Origin: Lachnospiraceae bacterium GAM79
GTDB taxonomy: Bacteria; Bacillota; Clostridia; Lachnospirales; Lachnospiraceae
Direction of reading: 5' to 3'
Assembly (NCBI GenBank): GCA_020735665.1
Contig: CP085928.1
Coordinates: 558,001-622,000 of the forward strand
Length of the DNA: 64,000 bases
Part shown: one piece after another, positions 1 through 7,372 of the stretch
Numbering within the stretch: the first letter of the stretch is position 1
How the letters are laid out: every line of letters begins with the position of its first letter
Translations under genes and position numbers: made by a program
The notes under the pieces: model-generated
Told to the model about the DNA's origin: nothing
Seen by the model: only the letters and a program-made list of their open reading frames with translations
Databases searched by the model: none

Positions 1-2
1 AA

Positions 3-107
3 TCAATAACATATATCGGCAATGGAGCATTTAGACTTACGCCTTTGGAATCAACAAAAAATATCAAAAATTATTCAGATATTATAATTGATGACCGTGT
101 TTGGTAA
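3..107 (+). CDS. C-terminal tail of an unknown gene entering from the left edge
   Basis: An open frame runs from the window edge to TAA at 105-107 and gives 34 residues ending in DIIIDDRVW. No start codon is in the window. The composition (Ile/Asp/Asn rich) resembles the accessory genes further right, but 34 residues are too few to assign a family, and the frame could be open by chance. Confidence 0.4.
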   Translation, partial: SITYIGNGAFRLTPLESTKNIKNYSDIIIDDRVW

Positions 108-240
108 GTGAATATAGCTGATTACTAACACTGTGCTAATGATACAAGTAAATAAACTAGATGAGTATCTGGGGGGGGATAAAAGTTTCGCCACAGTTGC
201 CATTAAAATAATAAGGGGCTGTAAAAAAAGTCCGTAGATA

Positions 241-282
241 AAGAAGCGCCAGTTTCGGCAAATGTCGGTTCTGGCGCTTCTT
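241..282. terminator. 12-bp perfect stem-loop
   Basis: AAGAAGCGCCAG (241-252) and CTGGCGCTTCTT (271-282) are perfect complements around an 18-nt loop. There is an A-rich stretch before the stem and a short T run at its end, so it could terminate transcription of the partial gene at the left edge or shield the IS remnant from readthrough. Confidence 0.5.
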
Positions 283-370
283 TGTATGGATCTTTCTGTT
301 ACTGATCGTAAACGCTCCATAGCCAGTACCCTACCGTATTCTTAAAAAATTTGAGATAATCTTCCTAAAA

Positions 371-400
371 AGTTGGAAAATTCGCGCGTATTTTCCAACT
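371..400. repeat. 11-bp perfect inverted repeat at the IS21-type end
   Basis: AGTTGGAAAAT (371-381) and ATTTTCCAACT (390-400) form a perfect stem with the 8-nt loop TCGCGCGT. It lies just before the iterated motifs of the IS21-like end and may mark the outer edge of that element. No T run follows, so a simple terminator role is less likely. Confidence 0.4.
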
Positions 401-430
401 ACGTTAAGGAGGTTGCAAATTCCGGCTCAT

Positions 431-505
431 CTGACCACGTATTCCGCTAAGAACTGATCGGTCTTTCCGGATGTAGCTGAACGTATTTCCGCTTCAGCTG
501 ATCAA
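431..505 (+). repeat. Iterated motif of an IS21-family left end
   Basis: The motif CTGA(c/t)C..GT.TTCCG occurs at 431-446 and 454-469, and less exactly at 477-491, with a further CTGATCAA half-copy at 498-505. The spacing is 23, 23 and 21 bases. IS21-family elements carry several transposase-binding repeats inside each end, and the istA remnant starts 64 bases further on, so this fits the left end of the same element. Confidence 0.6.
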
Positions 506-526
506 TAAGTTTTCAACGTGTTATAG

Positions 527-559
527 TTCTTTCGTAGTCATCAAATGATTACGAAAGAA
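527..559 (+). promoter_or_regulatory. Hairpin upstream of the istA start
   Basis: TTCTTTCGTA (527-536) pairs perfectly with TACGAAAGAA (550-559), and the second arm reaches the putative ribosome site of the ATG at 569. Transcription entering from outside the element would fold this hairpin and hide the start, a known type of protection in insertion sequences. The role here is inferred. Confidence 0.45.
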
Positions 560-568
560 GGCATAACT

Positions 569-1156
569 ATGCAAGACTACAACACGATTATCGGCTCCAT
601 CCAGATGCGTTTGAATGGATGCCAGACCAAGTCTGTTATGGACCGTTACAAGATTGGCTCAGGTACGTTAAATCTGATCATGAGCCGATATCATGCCAAC
701 GGGATCCCGATTGAGGAACTCCGAATGATGGCACCTAAGGAAGTTGAGGACCTTTTCTATCCGCAGAAAAATCTACAGAGGAAAGATATCCCTCTTCCAG
801 ATTTCCAGTATTACTATGACAGAATCCATACACCAGGAAGCCGCATGAACATTTCGTTCTGCTGGCTGGATTATAAAGAAAAGAATCCTGATGGTTATGA
901 GAAGTCACAGTTTTATGAATACTTCAACCGATTCATAGCGGAAAACTATGGTGGTCAGAAAGTATCAATGGCTGTAAACCGAATCCCGGGTGAAAAGATG
1001 TATATCGACTGGGTCGGCGATCAGCCGGAACTTTTAACAGACACTGAAACAGGTGAGATTAACAAGGTTCATATTTTTGCGACCACGCTTGGAGTAAGTA
1101 GCCTAATCTATGCAGAAGCTTTTCCAAATGAGAAACTCCCATGTTTTATAGAAGGC
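569..1156 (+). pseudogene. istA: istA remnant: IS21-family transposase, N-terminal part
   Basis: The frame encodes about 196 residues that look like the front of an IstA transposase: an N-terminal helix-turn-helix region (residues about 8-55) and the beginning of the DDE integrase domain (YIDWVGD near residue 150). Full IstA proteins are about 400-500 residues, so more than half is lost, including the last catalytic acid, and the IstB ATPase gene that normally follows is absent. The homology stops exactly where the IS256-type element begins at 1157; the rest of the gene is not found on the other side of that element. The ATG at 569 is preferred over 545 because an AAGAAGG site precedes it. 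The gene cannot work. Confidence 0.75.
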
Positions 1157-2520
1157 GAGCCTGTGAAAGTTTTTCTGTAAATAGGATTTTAAGGTCTTCT
1201 ATGATAAAATATAAAATCATAGGAGGCCTTATTTTATGGCAAGAGAAAAGAAACCGGTACACAAAGTACAAATGACCGAAGAAAAAAGAAACATCATTCG
1301 TCAGCTCCTTGAAGAGTATGACATTGAATCCGCGCAGGACATTCAAGATGCCTTGAAAGATCTGCTTGGCGGAACCATCAAAGAAATGATGGAAGCTGAA
1401 ATGGACGATCATTTTGGATACTCCAAATCTGAACGCTCAGACAGCGACGACTACCGTAACGGCTATAAGACCAAACGGGTAAACAGTAGCTATGGAAGTA
1501 TGAAAATCGAAGTTCCACAGGATCGTAAATCTACCTTTGAGCCACAAGTGGTAAAGAAACGTCAAAAAGACATTTCAGACATTGATCAAAAGATTATTTC
1601 AATGTATGCCAAAGGTATGACTACCCGGCAAATATCAGATACACTGGAGGATATCTATGGATTTGAAGCGTCAGAAGGCTTTATTTCAGATGTAACCGAC
1701 AAAATCATGCCACAGATTGAAGATTGGCAGAACCGACCGCTTTCAGAAGTTTATTCGGTTCTTTACATTGATGCAATCCACTATTCTGTCCGCGATAATG
1801 GCGTTATCCGAAAACTAGCAGCCTATGTTATCCTGGGAATCAATCAGGATGGTTACAAGGAAGTTTTAACCATTGAAGTAGGGAAAAACGAAAGTTCAAA
1901 ATACTGGCTTTCTGTTTTGAATGGTCTGAAAAATCGTGGGGTTAAGGATATTTTGATCATTTGTGCAGATGGACTGACAGGCATTAAAGAAGCAATCGCT
2001 ACCGCCTATCCTAAAACAGAGTATCAGCGGTGCATTGTTCATCAGGTCAGAAATACCATGAAATATGTTGCAGACAAAGACCGTAAGCCGTTCTGTGCAG
2101 ACCTAAAAACCATTTATCAGGCTCCAACCGAAGAAAAAGCATTGGATGCATTGGAACGAGTCACAAAAAAATGGAGCGAAAAGTATCCGAATTCCATGAA
2201 AAGCTGGAAACAAAACTGGGATGCTATTTCGCCAATTTTTAAGTTTTCTGCAGAGGTCAGAAAGGTTATATATACAACAAATGCCATCGAAAGCCTGAAT
2301 GCTACCTACCGCAAACTTAATCGGCAGAGAAGTGTCTTCCCTAGCGATACTGCATTGTTAAAGGCTTTATATCTATCCACTTTTGAGGCAACCAAGAAAT
2401 GATCGATGCCGCTTCGAAACTGGGGACAGGTTTATGGCGAGTTGAGCATCATGTACGAAGGACGACTGCCCGAATAAAAAATTTAAAGCTTGTTTTACAG
2501 GCGGAAATTTTCGCCTGCTC
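1157..2520 (+). mobile_element. IS256-family insertion sequence
   Basis: The element is bounded by imperfect inverted repeats of about 26 bases that begin GAGC: the left one starts at 1157 and the right one ends at 2520 (GCTC). It contains one transposase gene on the + strand. IS256 elements normally leave an 8-9 bp target duplication, but the eight bases before 1157 (tagaaggc) and after 2520 (ttgacatg) do not match, so one flank has been rearranged since insertion. The outer bases of the ends were judged by eye. Confidence 0.65.
1236..2477 (+). pseudogene. IS256-family transposase with a premature TGA
   Basis: This is a mutator/IS256-type DDE transposase. Visible landmarks are the acid-containing segments YIDAIHYSVRD and ICADGLTGIKEA and the late NAIESLN motif with the catalytic Glu. 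The frame stops at TGA (2400-2402) after 388 residues. Reading on in the same frame gives 24 more codons that match the usual IS256 C-terminus (PLRNWGQVYGELSIMYEGRL) and end at TAA 2475-2477. The stop sits where the family usually has Trp, so a TGG to TGA change is the simplest explanation. All three catalytic acids remain, so residual activity is possible. The gene lies alone inside its element. Confidence 0.8.
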
Positions 2521-2558
2521 TTGACATGCTCGAATCAATACTGTTATATATAAAGCAA

Positions 2559-2590
2559 GGGCTGAATGCTCATTTGAGAGCCTTCAGCCC
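2559..2590 (-). terminator. Stem-loop behind the radical SAM gene
   Basis: GGGCTGAA (2559-2566) pairs with TTCAGCCC (2583-2590). It lies 35 bases past the stop of the minus-strand radical SAM gene. The stretch after the stem on that strand is only moderately T-rich, so termination strength is uncertain. Confidence 0.45.
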
Positions 2591-2624
2591 AATCATTATC
2601 ATAGAAGATCACATTTACAGACTT

Positions 2625-3839
2625 TTATTCACACACTCTACTAATATTTTCATCTAATATTATATTTAGTTTGTGCAATAATAAATCTTCATCAATTTCA
2701 CAGAAATCTTCATTTATACTTTGTTTGTAAATGCACCCACCATTACATAATGGAAATCTTTTGCATTTGGTACATTTAACCGATATTTCAGTATTTATCC
2801 ATTTTTTTTCTTTTTCTCGACTTGTATAATAGATATTTCCTATAAATTCTCCATCAGAAATAGCTCTAGAACATTTCCCAACTTTCCCGTTAGTATAGAT
2901 AGCATAACTATTTGGCAAATTTGCAATGCATCTTCCAGCACGTGTTGTAATTGTGTTATATACATTGTTAATCAATCCTACACCCAACATCTCATTGAAC
3001 AAGGCTATCTTCAATCCATTACTTTCTGATTCAGTCTCAAAAATAGGGCTGGTATAAACTCCTACCATCTCATTTTGAACATATTTTTCACCTAAAAAAT
3101 GAATGAGATTTATTACTTCATCAAAATTAGTCTTGCTATAATTAATTCGAATATTCACTATAACTTTATTAGCAGTAAGTGTATCGATGTTCTCTATAAC
3201 GTGTTCAAATGAATTTAGATCGCCAAATTTTTTTACTTTCTCATAATAACAGTTCATACCATCCAAGGTAATCTGAACTACTTTCAATCTCCAATTTTTA
3301 AGACTATTAGCTATTGTCATTTGATTAAATAAATATCCATTAGTAATCATTTTAGAGTAGAAATCAATGTTATTTGAATTCAGCTTTTTACATAAATCAT
3401 CAATGCCATTCGAATTTATCAATGGTTCACCACCAAAAAATTCAATAACGGTCTTTTTATTCGGAATCAGATGATTTTTAATAAAAGTTACAATATCTTC
3501 GATACAGTTAATATTGTATTTTCCTTCAACAGACTGCTGTTCAAAGCAATAATAGCATTTTGCATTACATTTCATAGTCATGTATATCTTAAATACTTGG
3601 TATTTACTATTATATATGTCTTCTTTTAGTTTATCTATTGCTTTTTGCGTTTCATCGCATTCATCATTAACCCAAAGTCCCATTTTTATAAATTCTTCTG
3701 ATTTTTCAGTATCATGAGAAGTGTCACAAAAACTATTATATTCATGTTGATTTAAAATAACACATGCACATGTAAATGTATTGTATATAAGAAAATATGA
3801 GGATTTTTTGACAATATAATTGTATTTAGATAGTTTCAT
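2625..3839 (-). CDS. Radical SAM/SPASM peptide maturase
   Basis: This 404-residue protein has the radical SAM cluster motif C91-NAK-C95-YY-C98 and the downstream FFGGEP glycine motif, then a C-terminal SPASM region with Cys-rich pairs (CTKCKRFPLCNGGC followed by a later FCEID). That arrangement is typical of enzymes that install thioether or carbon crosslinks in ribosomal peptides. The first 85 residues resemble the recognition region at the front of such maturases. The start at 3839 is chosen because GGAGG lies 7 bases upstream; an earlier ATG at 3881 has no site. The gene follows a 29-codon Cys-containing ORF on the same strand, its probable substrate. No exporter or peptidase gene is adjacent. 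Confidence 0.85.
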   Translation of the reverse strand: MKLSKYNYIVKKSSYFLIYNTFTCACVILNQHEYNSFCDTSHDTEKSEEFIKMGLWVNDECDETQKAIDKLKEDIYNSKYQVFKIYMTMKCNAKCYYCFEQQSVEGKYNINCIEDIVTFIKNHLIPNKKTVIEFFGGEPLINSNGIDDLCKKLNSNNIDFYSKMITNGYLFNQMTIANSLKNWRLKVVQITLDGMNCYYEKVKKFGDLNSFEHVIENIDTLTANKVIVNIRINYSKTNFDEVINLIHFLGEKYVQNEMVGVYTSPIFETESESNGLKIALFNEMLGVGLINNVYNTITTRAGRCIANLPNSYAIYTNGKVGKCSRAISDGEFIGNIYYTSREKEKKWINTEISVKCTKCKRFPLCNGGCIYKQSINEDFCEIDEDLLLHKLNIILDENISRVCE

Positions 3840-3908
3840 TCGATACCTCCATAAAAAATAGGAACTGCATGACATATGCAATCCCTATCATGGTCGAAAA
3901 TTGCTGAT

Positions 3909-3998
3909 CTAGTGAGTGACCACACCACCACAATCACCTTCATTTTCAATACAGCCAATTGACAATTCATTTTCTTTTCCTTCGGATATCACAATCAT
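3909..3998 (-). CDS. Short Cys-containing RiPP precursor candidate (29 aa)
   Basis: A 29-codon ORF lies 70 bases upstream of the radical SAM maturase on the same strand. It has a strong GGGAGGT site 7 bases before the ATG and a promoter of its own. The peptide has a charged front (residues 1-14, four acidic and one Lys) and a possible core with Cys16, Cys23, Gly24-Gly25 and a C-terminal VVTH. Two Cys seven residues apart, with acidic residues between, would suit a sactipeptide- or ranthipeptide-type thioether. It is unusually short for a precursor and lacks an obvious leader-cleavage motif. The assignment rests on position, ribosome site and composition. Confidence 0.7.
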   Translation of the reverse strand: MIVISEGKENELSIGCIENEGDCGGVVTH

Positions 3999-4024
3999 AA
4001 TTAACACCTCCCACATTTACATTC

Positions 4025-4058
4025 ATAATATATTATATCCAATCTTATGTCAAGATTG
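4025..4058 (-). promoter_or_regulatory. Promoter of the RiPP locus with overlapping inverted repeat
   Basis: On the minus strand TTGACA (4048-4053) and TATTAT (4025-4030) are separated by 17 bases. CAATCTT (4040-4046) and AAGATTG (4052-4058) form a perfect 7-bp inverted repeat over the -35 box, a likely operator for a local regulator. The 25-bp direct repeat of the neighbouring insertion sequence starts at 4058, so the IS has replaced whatever lay upstream. Confidence 0.6.
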
Positions 4059-4082
4059 AATAGGATATTTTTTCTATATATT
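4058..4082. repeat. Left copy of the 25-bp direct repeat flanking the IS
   Basis: The 25 bases from GAATAGG to TATATATT are identical to 5147-5171. Identity stops exactly at both ends of the insertion sequence, as expected for a target-site duplication. Confidence 0.85.
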
Positions 4083-5146
4083 TGTAGGATTACAATACAT
4101 GTGTTACAACTGAATATAAAAAAAGCAGAGATGCTTCTTTTGTGTTATATTTTAGTCACCACAACAAAAAAACAAAAAAGGAGTTCTCTGCTATGGCTAC
4201 TATAACACAAGATATGCGGTATCGTCTATCCTTAATCAAATACGCTGAAAGGTTTGGTGTCACCAAAGCTGCTATCAAATATAAAACCAACCGTCAATAC
4301 ATTTATCGTTGGAAACGACGTTATGATGGTTCTATTGAGTCCCTTCGTGACCGCTCTCGCAGACCCCATCATCATCCAAACCAACATACCCCTGAAGAGA
4401 TCAAGCTGATCTTTGATATGCGCAGACGCAATCCCAATGCCGGTCTTGTTGTCTTTTGGGTTAAACTCAAGCAGCGTGGTTACTCCCGTTCCATCCCTGG
4501 ACTATACAGATTTCTCCGTAAGCAGGGAATTATGGCAGTTCATCCGCCAAATCCTAAATATATTCCAAAGCCTTACGAACAGATGGATTATCCGGGACAA
4601 CGCATACAGGTTGATGTAAAATTTGTTCCTTCTGCATGCCTCAAAAACCCCAAGGTCATCGGCAAACAATTCTTTCAGTATACTGCCATTGACGAGTATT
4701 CCAGATGGCGTTTCGTAGAGGCTTTTGAAGAACACAACACGTATTCTTCTGCTATGTTTATAGAGCATCTGGTGAAAGCCTTTCCGTTACCCATTCAATG
4801 TATCCAAACTGATAATGGAGCAGAATTTACAAATCGTTTTACCACTCACCGTGATAAACCCACACTATTTCAGGTGCATCTGAAGCAGCATGGGATTCGC
4901 CATAAAGTTATACGACCCTTTACACCACGACATAACGGGAAAGTTGAAAGAAGCCACCGAAAGGATAATGAGCGTTTTTATGCAACTCATACTTTTTATT
5001 CTTTTGAGGACTTTGCCAAACAGTTGAAAGTGTATAATCGCAGGGATTATAACAACTTTCCTATGCGTCCATTAGGATGGAAATCTCCAAATCAGGTACT
5101 AAAGGATTATCTGGCATCTGTGTAACATATGTTTGACAAACCTACA
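4083..5146 (+). mobile_element. IS481/IS1202-like insertion sequence, 1,064 bp
   Basis: The terminal inverted repeats start TGTAGG at 4083 and end CCTACA at 5146, with matching bases over about 26 positions (TGTAGGatT...ACAT.TGTTACA). One rve-type transposase fills the element. It is flanked by perfect 25-bp direct repeats, far longer than the usual IS481 duplication but close to the long duplications known for the IS1202 group. Intact ends, gene and duplication suggest a recent insertion. The family name is from motif style and duplication length only. Confidence 0.8.
4193..5125 (+). CDS. DDE transposase, IS481/IS1202-like
   Basis: This 310-residue protein has an N-terminal helix-turn-helix region (residues about 10-60) with a basic stretch, then an rve integrase core with candidate catalytic residues D141 (IQVDVKF), D207 (CIQTDNGAEF) and E252 (HNGKVERSHR). 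It catalyses movement of its own element by DNA strand transfer. The ATG at 4193 follows AAGGAG by 9 bases; the upstream ATG near 4142 has no site. The gene appears complete and, given the exact duplication, the element may still be active. Confidence 0.85.
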   Translation: MATITQDMRYRLSLIKYAERFGVTKAAIKYKTNRQYIYRWKRRYDGSIESLRDRSRRPHHHPNQHTPEEIKLIFDMRRRNPNAGLVVFWVKLKQRGYSRSIPGLYRFLRKQGIMAVHPPNPKYIPKPYEQMDYPGQRIQVDVKFVPSACLKNPKVIGKQFFQYTAIDEYSRWRFVEAFEEHNTYSSAMFIEHLVKAFPLPIQCIQTDNGAEFTNRFTTHRDKPTLFQVHLKQHGIRHKVIRPFTPRHNGKVERSHRKDNERFYATHTFYSFEDFAKQLKVYNRRDYNNFPMRPLGWKSPNQVLKDYLASV

Positions 5147-5171
5147 GAATAGGATATTTTTTCTATATATT
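5147..5171. repeat. Right copy of the 25-bp direct repeat flanking the IS
   Basis: Identical to 4058-4082. The base after the right copy (C5172) differs from the first base of the element, which fixes the repeat length at 25. Confidence 0.85.
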
Positions 5172-5303
5172 CAAATCGGACAGAAACTATGTGGATATGT
5201 GTGTTTATATACTCCTTCAAATTTATTTAGAGTTTATATGTACAACATATATATTTACAATGGAGCAACGACAAAATGAAAAATTGGGTAAATTATAAGC
5301 AAA

Positions 5304-6383
5304 CTATTGGTTTTGGTTTACTTTTAAATTGTGTCGTTGTCTATGAAGTGCTGTACTGTTGTATGAGATATTTATTGGTTTAAGAGAATATGATATATCT
5401 GTTAGCCTTGACAAATATCCCATTATATTAAAAGAAAAAATTCTGTCAGATTCAAAAATGATTTGTAGAAGGTGCCTCATAGGTAAAACCATTTTATCTC
5501 CACCTATTATCATGCTGAGCGTAATGGGAATATTAAAAGTGGAAAAATAAAATGATATACTTTCTTCGGGGATTGATAGCAAATCAAACATGTTAGTTCT
5601 AAAATCTTCTAAGTGCTTGCCTTGAGCAAAAATATCTATTAATCTGAAATCCCCTGACATGATACAAAGTTCTTCAACAGGGAAAATGCATGTTGTATCA
5701 GAATATAGGTCGATAATATATTCTTTATCTTCAATGTATTTGGTTAATTTGGATAGACGGTAATAGTCTATATCAGATGGAGTATAATCAGTATTATTGG
5801 AAAGGTTAAGACGTGTAAACGCGTCATTTATTGCTACACAGTCATAGTATACAGGACGAGTTTCCCAAAAAGTGGGTGGTTTAATAGATTTTGTCCTATT
5901 TTTATGAATTTCATATAATCTATAGCTTTTATCGGGTAAAAAAGAAAATATTGTAAGCCAAGTTAATAATTCGGTCAAATCGCTTGTTATGAGATTATGT
6001 AAAAAAACTGTTTCAGTACGTGATGTAGAAAAATTTTTATTAACATAATTAATAAGTCCTTTTTTATTTATTGTTGCAGAATTTAACAAAAGAATCCAAT
6101 TATCACGTATTTCGCTAATTATCTGTGGATTATAGTGGAGCATTATTTCAAGTTTGCTCCAGAATTTTTTCTCATAGCCAGGTGTCTTATTAATTACACG
6201 ATTTACTCTAGTTGCATCCGACCACAGAGCCTGTTCATTATTAATTATTTGTCCTGTGAAAATGGCTTTGTAAAAAACTGCAGGAGTTCTGTATTCATAT
6301 TGTGGAGTGTATATTATAGGTTCGTTCGTTTCGCTATTTGTAAAGATGTCTAAATATAAATTCTTTGGGGTTATATCATCCAT
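5304..6383 (-). CDS. Unknown 359-residue protein
   Basis: I do not recognise this protein. The start at 6383 is set by GGAGG 11 bases upstream; the longer frame to 6734 has no site. It is soluble-looking with no clear signal peptide or strong membrane segment, rich in Ile, Asn, Ser and Thr, and ends in a basic tail (HRQRHNLKVNQNQ). It begins with an acidic stretch (MDDITPKNLYLD). It lies alone between the IS and an oppositely oriented small gene. Its very AT-rich codon use matches the accessory DNA around it. Being next to a RiPP locus it might once have belonged to it, but an insertion sequence now separates them. Confidence 0.6.
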   Translation of the reverse strand: MDDITPKNLYLDIFTNSETNEPIIYTPQYEYRTPAVFYKAIFTGQIINNEQALWSDATRVNRVINKTPGYEKKFWSKLEIMLHYNPQIISEIRDNWILLLNSATINKKGLINYVNKNFSTSRTETVFLHNLITSDLTELLTWLTIFSFLPDKSYRLYEIHKNRTKSIKPPTFWETRPVYYDCVAINDAFTRLNLSNNTDYTPSDIDYYRLSKLTKYIEDKEYIIDLYSDTTCIFPVEELCIMSGDFRLIDIFAQGKHLEDFRTNMFDLLSIPEESISFYFSTFNIPITLSMIIGGDKMVLPMRHLLQIIFESDRIFSFNIMGYLSRLTDISYSLKPINISYNSTALHRQRHNLKVNQNQ

Positions 6384-6700
6384 GTTGAGTTTTCCTCCTG
6401 TTGTAAATTTACTATATATTTTCAATTTATTTCCAATATTTCTGAGTGGTAAAACAATATCAACAAATAAATTATAACATTTTTTTAAAATAAAAAAAGA
6501 AGAGATAAAAAGAAAATATTGGTAGACAACGTTATCGGCATATATAACAAGTTCTTGAATAAGAAAGAAAATGTTGAATGAAATATTCCCCATCTGATGA
6601 TGATCTTTGGCGCAGATCGAAACATAGATTGCAACATTAGTTGATATGTCATGGGAGCCGGCCGGTAACCTAAAATAATATAATATTAGGAGGAAATAAT

Positions 6701-6925
6701 ATGTCAAAGCATTGGAATCCAGAGGATTATACATTAGTTAATCAGTTGTCAGATATTATTAACGGCAAGGATGTAGTGACTAGTGATGATGGAACCGTAA
6801 TGAAGGGAACAGAAAATCATGTATCTGTATTTTGGCCAAGCAGTTCATCGAAAGGGCATGGACATGCGGGGTTCGATTATGATGATGATGGCAATTTGAC
6901 AGGATATGATATTTACCATTCCTGA
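6701..6925 (+). CDS. Small acidic His/Asp-rich protein (74 aa)
   Basis: This ORF has an excellent AGGAGG site 8 bases before its ATG, so it is probably translated. The protein is acidic, with a Ser-rich stretch (WPSSSSKGHGHAGF) followed by an Asp cluster (DYDDDGNL) and ends in YDIYHS. The GHGH and Asp runs could bind metal, but no family is recognised. It lies upstream of the amidoligase cassette on the same strand, separated by a decayed reading frame. It is a possible substrate or partner of the cassette only by position. Confidence 0.6.
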   Translation: MSKHWNPEDYTLVNQLSDIINGKDVVTSDDGTVMKGTENHVSVFWPSSSSKGHGHAGFDYDDDGNLTGYDIYHS

Positions 6926-6960
6926 ACATATTTCTACCAGAAGAGACCGATTGGTGATTG

Positions 6961-7214
6961 GTCGAAATCCAGTGGCTGGCTGTGACGCAGACTCCGGTTG
7001 GTCACTGGATAGTGGGAAAACATGAAGTATTTATTGACGAAAGAGCAGATATAGCTAAGGCAAATAGGTTAAGTTTGGCACTATCAATGTCTATGTAAAT
7101 CAGGAGGTTTTACTTCCTTTTATAAAGTCCAAATACCATGATATCATTGATGCTTATCATCGTAGACTTGATGGAAATAAGTACTTGGAATACTCCGGCA
7201 ACATATGGCTATAA
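6961..7214 (+). pseudogene. Decayed gene remnant with a frameshift
   Basis: One frame from 6961 reads VEIQWLAVTQTPVG..KHEVFIDERADIAKANRL and stops near 7096. A second frame, entered around 7060-7070, continues as GTINVYVNQEVLLPF..HRRLDGNKYLEYSG and stops at TAA 7212-7214. Both parts have protein-like composition and would join with a single frameshift. There is no start codon with a ribosome site. This suggests the tail of a lost gene; its family is unknown. Confidence 0.35.
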
Positions 7215-7334
7215 ACAATTCAGATAAAGACCACGGAAATATACTCTTTCTAGTAGTCATAGCTACGTGTTAATAGTCAAAAGTACACAGTATCTGAATG
7301 TATTGAACTACGATATTAAAAAGAAAGGAAACAT

Positions 7335-7352
7335 ATGATTATTAGCTTATAA
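7335..7352 (+). other. Five-codon upstream ORF before the amidoligase
   Basis: AAAGGAAACAT precedes ATG ATT ATT AGC TTA TAA, ending 20 bases before the amidoligase start. Its ribosome site is better than that of the amidoligase gene, so it might feed ribosomes into the downstream start. Chance occurrence is quite possible. Confidence 0.2.
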
Positions 7353-7372
7353 ATAGTCATACAAGGTGCAGT

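Noticed and set aside
75-320. 81-residue minus-strand ORF at the left edge
   Set aside because: It runs through the perfect stem-loop at 241-282 and has no ribosome site; composition is not protein-like.
1149-2528. Target-site duplication of the IS256 element
   Set aside because: The eight flanking bases on each side do not match (tagaaggc and ttgacatg).
4019-4058. dif-like Xer site beside the IS with long duplication
   Set aside because: A stretch with TTACAT..ATAATATATTATAT has a loose likeness to Firmicute dif sites, but it coincides with the AT-rich RiPP promoter and both half-sites are poor.
5304-6734. Extended 476-residue form of the unknown minus-strand gene
   Set aside because: The extra N-terminal part has no start signal; GGAGG before 6383 fixes a shorter gene.
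2625-6925. Complete RiPP export cluster around the radical SAM gene
   Set aside because: No ABC transporter, protease or immunity gene is found within this stretch.
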